In this document: in pieces, positions 33,246 through 44,769 of the stretch
How positions within the stretch are numbered: the first letter of the stretch is position 1
Layout: every line of letters starts with the position of its first letter
Assembly: GCA_036426205.1 (NCBI GenBank)
Contig: CM071570.1
Span: forward strand, 69,093,585-69,157,584
Source: Ascaphus truei
Lineage: Eukaryota; Chordata; Amphibia; Anura; Ascaphidae
Length of the DNA: 64,000 nt
Direction of reading: 5' to 3'
Notes under the pieces: model-generated
What the model was told of the DNA's origin: nothing
What the model saw: the letters and a program-made list of their open reading frames with translations, nothing else
Databases searched by the model: none
Position numbers and translations under genes: made by a program

Positions 33246-35929
33246 TGTAGGCAGTGGTCGAAATTATGAAGTTATTGGAGGGTATACTATACCTGTTTTA
33301 AACCAGTGTTTTCCTGGACTTTACATACTTACAGTTCCTCTTTCTATTTCGGATAAAAATGATTATATTAGAAAATCTCTCTCTTTCTATTTTTATAGCA
33401 TATTTATTGTACAAACCTTTCTAAATTACAAACCAAAAAAGCTTTTCCCCAGATGTTAATAAATCAAGAAATACATCCTTTTTTTTTTGTTTTTGAGGCA
33501 CACAATCAACAAATTTGTTAGGGACTTTGACCACTTTTTATGGCCATATTGTTATGGACCTACAATATATGTTAAAAACAAATTAGACATAGCATGTTAA
33601 TGAAAAATAACCTCACTTTTGAAATGTTCTGACAAATAATTGACACATTCATGCATTCACACATTATTTACATAAGATACACACTTGTACAGTAGCATAA
33701 AACTTTAGAAAAGTAACAACCTGAATCATTGCCAACAGAAAAAAAAAATATTTCAATTTAAGCTTTATTTATTTAATGTTAAGTGGTTTCCATTATGTTT
33801 TAATCAATATTAAAGAATGACTGCAATTATAAATATGATAATGCAATGTATTACGAGAATGTAATGCAAATTAATCAAGAACATGTGATGAAGTTATAGT
33901 ACAAGCTACACAATGGGAGTAAAGATTGATTGGCCAATAGCAATTACAAGATCTCCTTAATAGATGTATATGGTGATTATGAAAGTTTAATTACTCCTTG
34001 TTTTTTGACCAGGTTAAAAATGATTTCTATATATGTACTTAAAAGTCACATGTTAATACTTTACTGAAAATATTCTGTTGTCACTGCATGTCTTTTTTGG
34101 TACCATCAAAATTATGCTTTCAATTGGACAACTTTTGCTTGATTATCAATTTTATACTTTATCAATCTAGTGAAAGTAAAAATCCATGCATTGGAACTGC
34201 ATTTTTCAGCTAGAAGACTACAAACAAATCAGACAAAGTACACATACAGTAGAGTAATATTTTTCAAACCAAAAAGAAAACTTCCCCCTAATACACAGTA
34301 AGATAGTTAATTTTCTCTAAATGCTTTTTTGGAGGTAAAGAGTTAGAGAGTATGAGATGGCTTAAAAACTGTATGTTTTGAAAGAGACCATGGGCATATT
34401 ATAGGAGCTGCGAATTGTGAATGTTAATGTGGAAAATGCCCTTTTCCAATTGGATTAGCAGGTTTTGGTATTCTGTAAGCCCATTTTACATGTCATAATC
34501 ACGACAAAAAGGCTTTTTTAGAAACGGTTTCATTCCGGCTCTGAAAATTCGAGCAGAATAACCAAAAAAGGCTCAAACTTCTTGGAATTCAAACTTCACA
34601 CATTTTCTTTTGTCATCACCTCATGGATGTGTGATGTGAGGTGGTGCTAGAGAGAGCCCTAATTTAGTAGTCTCAAAGTGTGTGTGTGTGTGTGTGTGTC
34701 TGTGAATACAGTTTAGCTCCTGCTGCTTTCAAGCACAGTAAATATATACATAAATCTCGCATGATTGGTCTGACTGTGGACTAAGGCCCCCCAACCATGA
34801 CACAGACAGGGAAATAAGAGGGGTTATATTGGAGGCACAGCTGGATTTCTATCTTTTTCTTTTTCTTTTTTTAAAACACATGCCTCCCTTAGCTTTTTAG
34901 TAAATTACCAGACCACAAGACATAGTTTTGACATTGTCCCATGCCATCGTTTGGTATTAAAAAAGGTTCTCGATAAGCAACGTGGAGATAAATATCCAAC
35001 AGCACCCCTTTGTGACTGTGGGTAGAATTTTAATAAAGATGAGTGCAGGCATTTTACACCATTGGTGTGGGATGGCTAGATATAGACAAACATAATGTAC
35101 TAATGGGAATGCCAAAAGCAGTAGTAGTAGCTATCGAGGGTGTGTTGGCTACAGTGGAAATGTTGTGAAGAGCACAGAAAAGAACTAGTGATGCAATATG
35201 ATGTAAAAGATGTATCAGTATTTAATGTGTGTTCTGAAGTTATTTGCTACATGGGTAGCTGTAAGATTTTCACTAATATTCATATTTATTATATTTTAAT
35301 TGGGGTTGAATGGAATATAGGAACAGATGTCATACAGTACAATAATTATTCTGAAAAGCAAAGGATAAGGTCAGGTGCATTTGACAACTACATGGTAAAG
35401 CTGATGCAATCAAATCTGATAATAACTACAGTTGGGTACTTCCTTATATGTATATAAGGAAGTATGACATCAGTGTTAAGCTGGAGGACACATGACAATA
35501 CTACTGTATATTGGTCATAGTTTTGGGAGAATGAAGTACTGAGTAAGGCATGTTTCCTGTATAAAAGTTGATAGGTTTTAGTTGGGAAAGACATCCATGA
35601 TGACATCACACATTTCACCAGGAAAATAATGATTATGCAATCTCTTTGAAAATAGTACAGTATAACTTATTTGATGTCATCACCATTTATCTACTATTTC
35701 TGAATGTAAGTAAATATCTTGGGAATAAAACGTTTCTTTTGTATGCTAAAACCAGAACGCAGAGGTTTTTTTTAATGCTGCTATGCAAATACAAAAAAAA
35801 CAGTAGATTTCACAATATCTAAAGATATACTTGACCCAGGGAGAAAGGAGAGACTCAACATAGCCCGCCTACTGACTCTAGTGTTCCCGATCGCACTCTT
35901 CTAGTAGATAGGAGAAAGGAATTCATAGC
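33246..35929. other. Repeat-poor AT-rich DNA; (TG)n at 34678-34700
   Basis: No gene recognised. 33830-34000 contains ATGCAAATTAATCAAG and other homeodomain/POU-like words. The only simple repeat is the short TG tract. Confidence 0.4.
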
Positions 35930-36360
35930 AAAAGAAGGGAAAACCCAGGAGGAGTTTCAAAATGAACTACGCACTGTGGTGCCCATACCACCCAGTAGTA
36001 AAGTCTCTCACAACCCCTGACACTCTAATGATGGCCATGAGACATTTAGTAGAAAAGCCTAATCAGTCCAGCAGAGGGGATAACGAATATAGGCAACTAA
36101 GATTTTTTTCAGGGATAGTGCCCACCCGGACCGAAGAATATTACTTTGAGAGCTGTATGGATTAAGCCACCCAAATGATGCAATAAAGGAGGGGATATCA
36201 TCAAGATAAAAAGGTCTGGGTCGCTGAGAGCTATAAGTGACCAGCACTGGCTATTATAAGAGCAGTTTTAGAGGATGGAATGACTGTCACCCCTGCCGAT
36301 TATCTGAGGGCCCTAGAGTATACGTTTAGTGCTGCAGAAAGTGGGGAAGATCTTTATTTC
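35930..36360 (+). pseudogene. Ty3/gypsy gag relic (PNMA-type capsid)
   Basis: Decayed gag. Pieces: RQLRFFSGIVPTRTEEYYFES (36085-36155), then after stops VAESY and PALAIIRAVLEDGMTVTPAD, YLRALEYTFSAAESGEDLYF (36240-36360). The pattern (L..FSG..PT..EE.YE.W, LRGPAL.I.RA, DYL.ALE.TF...E) is that of Ty3/gypsy capsids from which PNMA genes derive. Several stops interrupt it, and no pol follows: repeat B starts at 36384. Confidence 0.6.
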
Positions 36361-36383
36361 CCATTTCAAGGGATGTACTAGCA

Positions 36384-37088
36384 GGATGTGCACTGAGCTC
36401 TGTCTGTGTTTCATGTTCTGTCTCTGGTTTTAAATATATATCGCCATGCTCAGTAGCACTCCTCTGTGACACCTCTATGCTTATATATATGTTGTGGTTA
36501 TTTTGGGGGTTTAATATGAGCTTGCAGGTGTCCTGTATGTTTTACAAATCTTGTTCAGCTGGTCTTAGCTGATTGGAAGGTGGCTCTTCCTATCTTATTG
36601 AAGCTCACCCTCTCCCACATTTAAATGGTTAAAAGCTCACTCCATAGCATCTCCCACTCTCAGGGGAACTTGCCTGCTTGCAGTATGATTGTGACAAATC
36701 TAACACAGAGTGCTTTTCCTGGTAATGTACAGGTTAATAAAAGCTTCAATCAGACTTAGAACTATGCAATTAATTTTGACAGATATATTATAAATCATTC
36801 TTCCTGGTAATGCACAAGTTATTAAGAATTTATATTAGTGTTAGGGACCCTTGAAATGTGGTCTGCCGTGTAGTGGCTCAGGGGCTTACAACACTTTGGC
36901 CAAAATGTTAAACTCAAAGACCATTTTATTTAATAGATATCTATTCATATATATTTAGGCACTGTACCATGTATAGGTTTCACTGGATGTGCACTGAGCT
37001 CTGTCTGTTTCATGTTCTATCTCTGGTTTTAAATATATATCGCCATGCTCAGTAGCACTCCTCTGTGACACCTATATGCTTATATATA
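36384..37088 (+). repeat. Dispersed repeat family B, copy 2, with tandem ends
   Basis: The first ~105 bp (36384-36489) recur at 36985-37088, so the locus holds slightly more than one unit of a 601-bp tandem array. The middle matches 8414-8975. Confidence 0.8.
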
Positions 37089-37820
37089 AACACAGAAAAA
37101 GAAACCTCTCAAAAAGCACTCAGACTAATATTGCAAAGAATAATAATAATACATTTATTGAAACAAAATATAAAGGAAAACAAAAAACAGCTGACTGAAA
37201 CCCTGCCTAACTGGACTCAAAAAATTATCATGGGACAGAAAAAATAAATAAACCAAAAGGACTAACTTACATAAGAAAAAAATATATAATGAACAAAACC
37301 TCAATGAATGAAACCACTATGGGGACCAAGTACCCATAGTGATCCACAACCGGCCGGTCATATAGAGGAGATAGTGAACAATAAAACCTATTAGAGACAG
37401 AAAACTCTAAAGAAAAAAATAATTGTGGTTTTAGACCACCAGGAAAGGTATAAACATAACATGGATAAATATACCAAGCATACTATGCTAGTGTGTGGGG
37501 CACTGTGATGAAATGACCTAATAACATAGAACTATAAATATAGCACATAACAGAAAACATAAAGGTACTTCAGTGACCCAAACACAAAACCAAAATAGGG
37601 ACATATACAGGAGAGAGACTCATATACTTCAAACCAGTATGATTACTGCATGATAACGATAGTATATGAAAAAAGTATACTCAGCTCCTGTATGACATAG
37701 ATGACATGGATCCAAATCCAGTATAAGATCCTGGATGGTGGTAACCACAAACAAAGTACAACAGCTACACATGAGGAAAGTCCCAGAAAATAATAAAGTC
37801 CAAATAAGAGCCAGCAGTCA
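37089..37820. other. A-rich retroposon-like segment, no gene
   Basis: A-rich on plus with no open frame above chance. It ends at the palindrome at 37821 and may be the minus-strand tail of a retroelement. Confidence 0.35.
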
Positions 37821-37934
37821 GGGCCAGCAGCACATAAGTACCACAACACGTTTCGCCCACTAGGGCCACCTAGACCACCTTAGAAGAAGCCCTAGTGGGC
37901 GAAACACGTTGTGGTACTTATGTGCTGCTGGCCC
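37821..37934. repeat. 45-bp inverted repeats with 24-bp spacer
   Basis: Arms 37821-37865 and 37890-37934 are complementary with two mismatches. Both contain the GGGCGAAAC...GTTGTGGTAC block of a hammerhead-like fold. Confidence 0.9.
37874..37915 (+). ncRNA. Hammerhead-like motif with altered core
   Basis: Helix I ACCAC/GTGGT, helix II GCCC/GGGC around TAGT, then GAAA, CACG and TT. The first core box reads CTTAGAAGA, two bases longer than CTGANGA. Likely inactive. Confidence 0.4.
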
Positions 37935-38099
37935 AAATTAAACACTACTGTACATCATAATATTTACATACTAAGAAATGCATTGTTCAGCTCTAACAGC
38001 TTATATACAAATGCAGTCTTGAATTTAGTCACTAGTCATTGGGGGAAATAACCCAAACACTGGGCAACTCACTGCAGCCAGTGCATAGCAGGCTGTAAA

Positions 38100-39112
38100 A
38101 GCATATCGGATTAACACATCATGTTTTAATAGGACTCACAGGGCTTTTATTTTATTTTAATACTATAGTATTGTAGCAGGGGGTCTCCGGAGCTGAACCA
38201 AATTAATTTCAGATCCGGAGACCCCATGCTTCCCGAGTTACAGGCCCCGTTATGGGGTGCCGGTATCCCAGCGGCCTTATTTCAATTCTCCCACGTCACG
38301 GTCCCACGTGATCAGGAGATTTAAACAAAGCAGAGGGATACTGGAACCCCATAACAGGGCCTGAAACACAGGAAGCAGGGGGTCCCCAGGGCTGAAATCA
38401 ATGCAGTTCAGCTCCGGAGACCCACTGTTTCAATACTGTATTATTATAATTAAAAGCGGCTTCACTACCTTAGTGGCAAGCCTTCAAGGCAGTGAAGGGA
38501 TTAAGACAGAGCATTGAGGTATAGGTGTGAGTTAAGGGGGTAGTTGCCCCAGGGTTGGTGGTTAGGCCCACCGGGAAGGTTGCGGGAGGTTTTAACCCTT
38601 CATTACCTTTAGTGGTAGTAACCGCTATAGTAATAAACTACATACCCGAGGCCTAACTACACACCCTGGGCAACTACCTCTTCACCCACGTACTCTGACC
38701 CCAATAAACATTACAATGCAAACATCAAAACAATACATTAAACAATTCCCCCTCCCCCATCTCCCCAACACATACATTACAGTAGTGGGCAAAATCCCTA
38801 TTTTCCATATCTGGATAATAGCACATTTGCCCATTAAAAATTAAAACATAACCAAACATGACCCAACCAACATATTAAATTAAAGATGTACTTACCCCTG
38901 CCAGGATGAAGGCTGTCCTTGTCCCCCTCATCTTCCTCTTCTTCAGTAGGCACCAACAGTAAAATAAAAAAAACTAATTACTGGCCACTAACCCCTTTAT
39001 CACCTTAGTGGTTATTAACCACTATGGTAATTAAGGGGGTTCACCCCTACCACTTCCCGCTACCCACCTGGGAGGCCTAACAACCCTACCTGGGGCAACT
39101 ACCCCCACTCCC
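38100..39112 (-). repeat. Dispersed repeat family M, copy 3
   Basis: Inverted copy. On the minus strand, 38945-38895 encodes an acidic piece (PTEEEEDEGDKDSLHPGRG) followed by GGGGTAAGTA, a strong splice-donor match. It encloses palindrome P at 38176. Confidence 0.6.
38176..38427. repeat. Palindromic element P, copy 2
   Basis: Left arm GCAGGGGGTCTCCGGAGC, right arm GCTCCGGAGACCCACTG; complementary inner blocks GGGGTGCCGGTATCC / GGATACTGGAACCCC. Confidence 0.85.
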
Positions 39113-39480
39113 AATAAACCAATTGATTGGCACAGTGGCACACCATGACCCATGTCAATGTGCAAGCTACAAATAAAAATAAACAGCACCAAATAAAAAA
39201 GACATTCAATTTGAAAATAATGCCTATAAACCAATTGATTGGCACAGTGGCACACCAAGCACTATGGGGATGGTTTTCCACAATAGCAGTCAATGTGCAA
39301 ACGGCAAATAAAAATAAGCAGCACCAAATAAACAAGACATTCGAATTGAATTAAAAAATGTCAATAAACCAATTCATTGGCACAGTGGAACACCATGCCC
39401 AGAAATTGAGTTTAGTTTGCAACTATGTCAGTCAATGGGCAACCTAAAAAAAACAAGCCCCAAAAATACAATATATTACA
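39113..39480 (+). repeat. Three imperfect tandem units of about 115-135 bp
   Basis: Units start with AATAAACCAATTGATTGGC-type sequence at 39113, 39225 and 39363 and share GCACAGTGGCACACCA, CAATGTGCAA and AAATAAAAATAA. Non-coding; a small satellite. Confidence 0.75.
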
Positions 39481-40420
39481 ATTAAATTTAAAAAAAATAT
39501 GGCCAAACAATGCATTGCTTATCACTGTGCTCATCTATAGCCCGAAAGGTGCATAGAGGAACACATTGGCTGTCAATTGGCATCCTAATTTTATTTTAAA
39601 AAAGCAATGCAAACACACAGTAAAGAACACCTGTGAGGTCTCGTCAGGCGACCAAGGCAGGTAAGGAGAATAAACAGAATTATTTTAAAGGACAGATGTG
39701 CAGACTAACATAGCCCACATAGTGCAGAGTATAAAAATAGGTTTATTAGTTTTAAGAAACTATAAAAATGCACTCACATTGGTACATAAGTTAAGAGCTT
39801 ATCTGTGTGTGGTTACCTAACTTCCGTTGCTCCATTGTGCCACCTGGAGTTAAAACAGTACTGCACACAAAATCAGAACTCTCTGTTGGACAGCATTGGA
39901 AGACACTCCCTTGGCAGTATTTTCTAATATCCTATTTGATCAATTGTAACAGCACAGCAAAGGGAAGGCACACCGGTTTTCCCAGCTGCTTCTCTAGCAG
40001 CATGTTCCCTACAAGCTGTACAAGACCTGGACTCACAATGCAAACTATGATGGTTCAAGAATTAAGAGCTCTATAACCAAATCTACTGTATGGAGAGAGA
40101 TCATTTCTGTTAAAAAGAAACAGTTCAAACTCTCCAAGGATGTCTCCCAAAAAATAAAATGCACATTGAAGGGACTATTAAGAATGCTATGCTCTGTAGG
40201 TTGAAGTGAAAATGTTGCTATGTAATGTGCTGAATTGTATTTATACATGTGGTACATTATTTTTAAAGTTACTGTTACCAGTGTTATTTGTTAAAACATT
40301 TAAATGTTTATATTAAAGTTAATCTATCATACAATGTTGTGCTTCAAATTATTTTTAATAAAGACAACTGTAAAATATGTATGTATTTTCTTTTTAGAAC
40401 TCTTTGTGGAAAGAAGATAG
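39481..40420. other. No gene recognised
   Basis: AT-rich. Short frames such as 39807-40076 show no domain. GATAG at 40416-40420 is the possible target duplication of the following LTR element. Confidence 0.5.
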
Positions 40421-41272
40421 TGTCACGAATGTGCCCGCCAGAAACCAGGGTCTGACCGCGTGGCTGAGGTGGGGTTATATAAGCACTGACCTTAGACCGC
40501 GCAGGCTGATCCGGAATGCAAAATCCATAGTCAAACGAGCCAGGGTCAGGACTGGAGAGAGCAGCGTAGTCAGTGGACGAGCCAGGGTCAGGATTGGAGA
40601 CATCAGGGTAAACGTAGTCCAATCAGTGAGTCAACAACAGGAAATCAAGCAGGTCTTCCTGCTTCAGCGTAATTGCTGCAGGTCGGGAACGGGGTTTGCG
40701 CGTGTGGCGTCCACGGCCCATGGTGCCGGTCTCAGGAAGAAGAAGGCTGACCGGAGTGGGCACACCACCAGGCAGCACTGGTAAACCAATGCTTCAGCAC
40801 AGGAGTCCAGAGCGGGCCTCTGCGAGAAGAGAGAGCAGCAGACCTCAGTACTCCGAAGGCAGACCTCTGTTATGGGAAAGGCAGCAGGCCTATAGGAATG
40901 TGGGGCTGAAGGAATACGCTGGGAAACCAATGCTTCAGCAGAGGAACCAGGACAGGAACCAGGAACTTGGAACATGAACATAGAACCATGGAAATAGGAA
41001 ACAAGGCAGCCAAACAGGTATCTGTGGCAAACACATTGAACATCCAAGAAGGATTATGCTTGGCAGAAAGGGATTGTGGGAATGCAGTACTTAAAGGCCA
41101 GCGGGCAAATCCCCAGAGGAGGGTGTGAGGGCACTGCTCCAATGACTGAGTACAAGGCTGGAGCTGCAGTAAATAGCTTGCACAGCTGCAGTAGATACCA
41201 GGAGGAGTGTTACAGAACTGCCCAGGTCTGCAAGGCAAGGTAACCAGTAAACTCAGGTGTGGATTCCTTACA
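40421..41272 (-). repeat. 3' LTR (left)
   Basis: 852 bp; inner edge adjoins the polypurine tract. Matches 44770-45620 with scattered substitutions. A TATATAA word lies near 40476 (plus strand). Confidence 0.85.
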
Positions 41273-41291
41273 GTACCCCCACCTCCCCCTT
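41273..41291 (-). promoter_or_regulatory. Polypurine tract
   Basis: Minus strand AAGGGGGAGGTGGGGGTAC directly upstream of the 3' LTR, the standard plus-strand primer position. Confidence 0.6.
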
Positions 41292-42047
41292 CAGGTGAGA
41301 CCTCCGGGCGAACATGACAACTCATAGAGTTGGGGGACCTGGAATTGTTCCTGAACTGTCTAGGATAGGGGGTAGAGTCATGGTCCAGTGACTCATGGGC
41401 ACTCCTTTGCGTACCCCCACCCCCGGTGAGAACTGCGGCCAGACAGAACCATCCATGGGTCTCGGGGACATTGAGTTGTTCCTAGAGTGCTTTAGGCGGG
41501 AAGAGGATCCGTAAAGAAGCAGTTCATTGGTGAGTACTGTTCTAGGATATGAGAGTGGTGGCACAGACATTTTTGGTACGGGGCTCGTTACGCGAAATGA
41601 CTTGTAACTCCAGAGCAGTGGAGAAGGAGGCATTTCCAGAATGGAGACGGCAGAGGGACCCCAGCTGGGTACCCGGTCCCTAGTAACCGTACCAGAGTGC
41701 GGGCCAAGAGGCACCGGTAATTGATTGGGTATAACAGGAGACCCACTGGACAGGCTAAGTTTTTGCTGACATCTGCACATAGGAATTTGAGAGGGTCTTC
41801 TCCTCCTGAGGTTTTCCGGGTAGTGGTCAGCAAGGGTATAGGGTGGGTGGGTGCATTGCCAGGTATTGGTATAGTAGATGACAAGGCGAACAGTAAACCA
41901 GGCTTAGGGACCGATATCTTGGGGTGCAAACTGAGTATTTCCAACACAGAGGAAATAGGCACAACAGAAGGTTCTGAGAGGGATAACCATGGGTTCGCTG
42001 AGGCAGAGAAGCAATCAGTAGTGGAGCTCCCAAATACTGTAGAACGC

Positions 42048-43127
42048 TCAGAGAGAGAAGTATAGTCTGTGATCTCCACTTCCCAGAGTCCAAGCCAGAG
42101 ACAATAGGGAGACGAACCTATAGTTAAAGTCATACTGAGGTACTTCAGGGGCCACAGAACGGTCAGTGAAAAGAAACTGCCCTCCTGCACCGGGAATTTG
42201 GAGCGCGGCAAGGGTTACTTCAGATATGGCACAAGAGTCCGGGGAAGGTATACAGGTCCTTGCAAAGATTTGAACAACCGCATGGGGCAAACTACGTGCT
42301 GCGATGAACTCCAAGGGCATCATACTTGTCATAGGAGTGGGGGTAGGAATAGGCTCTGGAGCTTTAATATCTGGAACTTGAGAATCAGGTAGTGCAGGGG
42401 AAGCGGAGGGAGGGGAGATAGTGTCTGAAGCTGGTGCCTGGGAATCAGTGACGGGCACTGGGGGAGTAATGGTAGGAGTTAGAGAGTCAATAAGTGGTAA
42501 ATTGGAACCGGGGAAACTCCTAATAGCAGAAACCTTAGAAGAAAAAAGAGTTTTATCCAAAACTGCAAGGGCCCTAACAACAGGGGTACTTGTCATGTCA
42601 AAATCAGAAATAGGTATGTTTACTAGTGCGAAAATTCTGATAACGGAACTGCTAGTCAGTGATGTGGGTGTCTGGGTTTGAATAGTGAGAAAATCAGATA
42701 CAGTGGTAAGTGACTTAGAATCAATCACGAAAGTTCTAGGTTTGCTGGACATAGATGAGAAAGTACCCTTTAACACAGGAGTTTTAATCTTAGCCCTGAG
42801 TAACCCAACGGTTGCTGGAGCACATTTAGATGCAGTGCTAAGGGACTGAGGTTTAGCAGGGGACAAAAAACAAAATAGCTCAGATTTAAACACCTGAATT
42901 TGTAATATAGGCACGGTGGTCTCTGACTTTACTAAGGGGGTGACGAAAGATACGCTGATCTCTGGAGGGGTTGCTTGGGCAGAGGCCTCATGGGGACCAA
43001 AAACAAGGATGGCCTCTAAGGAAAGAAATTCAGAATCTGAAGGAAGGATTTTACCTCTCTGAGTAGCGGAACCGACAAGGCAAATTTCAGAGAGGGGGGA
43101 AATTATGTACAGGCTTCTAGCTAGCAC
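42048..43127 (-). CDS. LTR-element ORF 2, Ser/Thr/Pro-rich, unknown (359 aa)
   Basis: Open frame inside the LTR element. Composition is Ser, Thr, Pro, Val and Ile, with stretches such as TPTITPPVPVTDSQAPASD near the middle. No cysteine motif, protease triad or known fold is visible. Similar low-complexity frames continue downstream (41588-42211 and 41322-41780) in other frames, so the original protein was probably longer and is now frameshifted. It may be a disordered structural protein. Not recognised. Confidence 0.4.
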   Translation of the reverse strand: MLARSLYIISPLSEICLVGSATQRGKILPSDSEFLSLEAILVFGPHEASAQATPPEISVSFVTPLVKSETTVPILQIQVFKSELFCFLSPAKPQSLSTASKCAPATVGLLRAKIKTPVLKGTFSSMSSKPRTFVIDSKSLTTVSDFLTIQTQTPTSLTSSSVIRIFALVNIPISDFDMTSTPVVRALAVLDKTLFSSKVSAIRSFPGSNLPLIDSLTPTITPPVPVTDSQAPASDTISPPSASPALPDSQVPDIKAPEPIPTPTPMTSMMPLEFIAARSLPHAVVQIFARTCIPSPDSCAISEVTLAALQIPGAGGQFLFTDRSVAPEVPQYDFNYRFVSLLSLAWTLGSGDHRLYFSL

Positions 43128-43612
43128 ATATGAAAAAGCATCACTTTTGAGTGGGAGCAGTGTGTCAGCAAAAATTTATGGGAACTCAACAACTTGAACC
43201 TCAGGAGGGGCATAAAGACCACTGTTCGCTTTTAACCCTAGGGTTTGAGAAGAGGAGAACACAGACAGTACAAGGGGGCAACTACAACTGTACTGGTCTC
43301 TGAAGTGGGTACTTGGGAAGGAGTGTCTGGGAAACCAGAAACGACTACAGATTCAGTGACAGACTGGGTCAGCGAAATACCTGGGAGTGGGGATTCTGTG
43401 AACAAGCTTAAGGAAAAACCTGGCTCCTGAATACATTTAACTGGAATCAATATTTTAGCAGAAGTTTCAGGGGACATGGCACTGGAAACTTGAGCTGAAG
43501 CAGGGGGATTATAGCAAAGAATATCCAAGGACTCTGCAACCTTAGGGGAGTCATTCAGTGCAACCTCTGCTATCCGACTTGGGATTCATTCTCTGATGCT
43601 AGAAATGATGCA

Positions 43613-44767
43613 TTAGCCTTGGGGGCAGCAAGGATTTACTGGGGTTAATGCAGATTGTACCTGAGAGTCAAAAGGAGGGAGATTTGGCTCTGAAATTAGG
43701 GACACAAGGAGTTCCTCCTCTGGAGCCAAGGACGTGACCTTGGCTGGTAAACAACAGGGAAATACCAAAGGAGGCTCATAGGACTGGCCCGCAGGGGTTA
43801 ATACAGGAAAAACCTCAAGGGTTAAGTCAGGCTGTGCCTGAGAATCAGAAAAAGAGAAGCTAGCCTCTGACAGTGGAGTCATAAGGGGTTCAGCCTCTGG
43901 CCCTATGGTCCTAACATTAGTCTGCGGAATACAAGCGTTAACAATGGGGAACTCACAAAGCAGACTAGCAGGGGTTAAAACAGAAATAACCTCGGGGACA
44001 GAGCTTAGAAATTCTGAGTTAGAAAGAGAGGGCAAACAGTGTTCATTCTCTGGTGCTGGGAGATACACACTGACCTGGGGAATGCAGGGATTTACAGTGG
44101 GGAACTCATAAGCCTGACTAGCAGGGGTTAACGCTGACATATCCTTGGGGTCTAAGTAACGGGAGGTGTAATCAGGGCTAGAGACCGTGGCCGCTTCTAC
44201 CTTAAGGGGCAGTGATAGTGGGACAGTTTGGTCATTTTTTGGAGAGAGAGGTACTCCCACAGATTTAGCAACAGGACTGGCAGTACAGGGGAACTGCAAA
44301 GCAGCAGCATAGCTGGCGAGGAGGGGGTCCTGTTCTTTTATGCAAATGTCCAATGTTAAAGAAAGAACATGGAGCGTATCTTGAGCCTGAGCCAACATGA
44401 AGAGGGCGTCCTGTTGTACTACGTGAATGTCCAATGATAAGGCCAGGGCATAGAGTGCATCTTGGGCGTCGGCCAGTTCCATAGGGTACACGTTATCCCA
44501 GGTTAAAGGGGAATCAGGGGAGCGAACACAAGCGGCCAGAGACTGTATTAAGTCCTTGATGCAGCAAGCCTTAATAATGAGATCATTACGGCATTGATTT
44601 TGCAAAGGGGTTAAACCTGCAAACATAAACAGATCTTCAATCAGGGGTAGTATTTCGCACAGATACTGGTTTTCAAACTGAGACTGGTCCACAGGCCGGG
44701 ACAGGATTTCAGATAGAAACATACCAACCCTCACCACAGGGCGGTCCGAGTTTGTGGGGTCGAGCAT
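43613..44767 (-). CDS. LTR-element ORF 1, unknown (384 aa) with internal repeats
   Basis: Starts two nucleotides inside the 5' LTR border (MLDPTNSDRPVVRVG). Residues 1-160 are helical and Leu/Asp/Ala-rich (YALALSLDIHVVQQD then HVLSLTLDICIKEQD, two related helices), which could be a capsid-like part. Residues 200-384 hold three to four imperfect repeats beginning VLTPAS or LTPAG, followed by YEFP and CIPQ, about 60-80 residues apart. No zinc knuckle. Its position right after the LTR fits gag, but I do not recognise the sequence. Frames beyond it (43238-43528) suggest an interrupted longer ORF. Confidence 0.5.
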   Translation of the reverse strand: MLDPTNSDRPVVRVGMFLSEILSRPVDQSQFENQYLCEILPLIEDLFMFAGLTPLQNQCRNDLIIKACCIKDLIQSLAACVRSPDSPLTWDNVYPMELADAQDALYALALSLDIHVVQQDALFMLAQAQDTLHVLSLTLDICIKEQDPLLASYAAALQFPCTASPVAKSVGVPLSPKNDQTVPLSLPLKVEAATVSSPDYTSRYLDPKDMSALTPASQAYEFPTVNPCIPQVSVYLPAPENEHCLPSLSNSEFLSSVPEVISVLTPASLLCEFPIVNACIPQTNVRTIGPEAEPLMTPLSEASFSFSDSQAQPDLTLEVFPVLTPAGQSYEPPLVFPCCLPAKVTSLAPEEELLVSLISEPNLPPFDSQVQSALTPVNPCCPQG

Positions 44768-44769
44768 AC

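Noticed and set aside
39113..39480. Regular repeats considered as an array with spacers (CRISPR-like)
   Set aside because: Units are contiguous 115-135-bp satellites in eukaryotic DNA; there are no short constant repeats with unique spacers.
40404..41047. Plus- and minus-strand frames through the left LTR, repeated in the right LTR
   Set aside because: They are LTR sequence; the pairs recur only because the LTRs are duplicates, and they show no domain.
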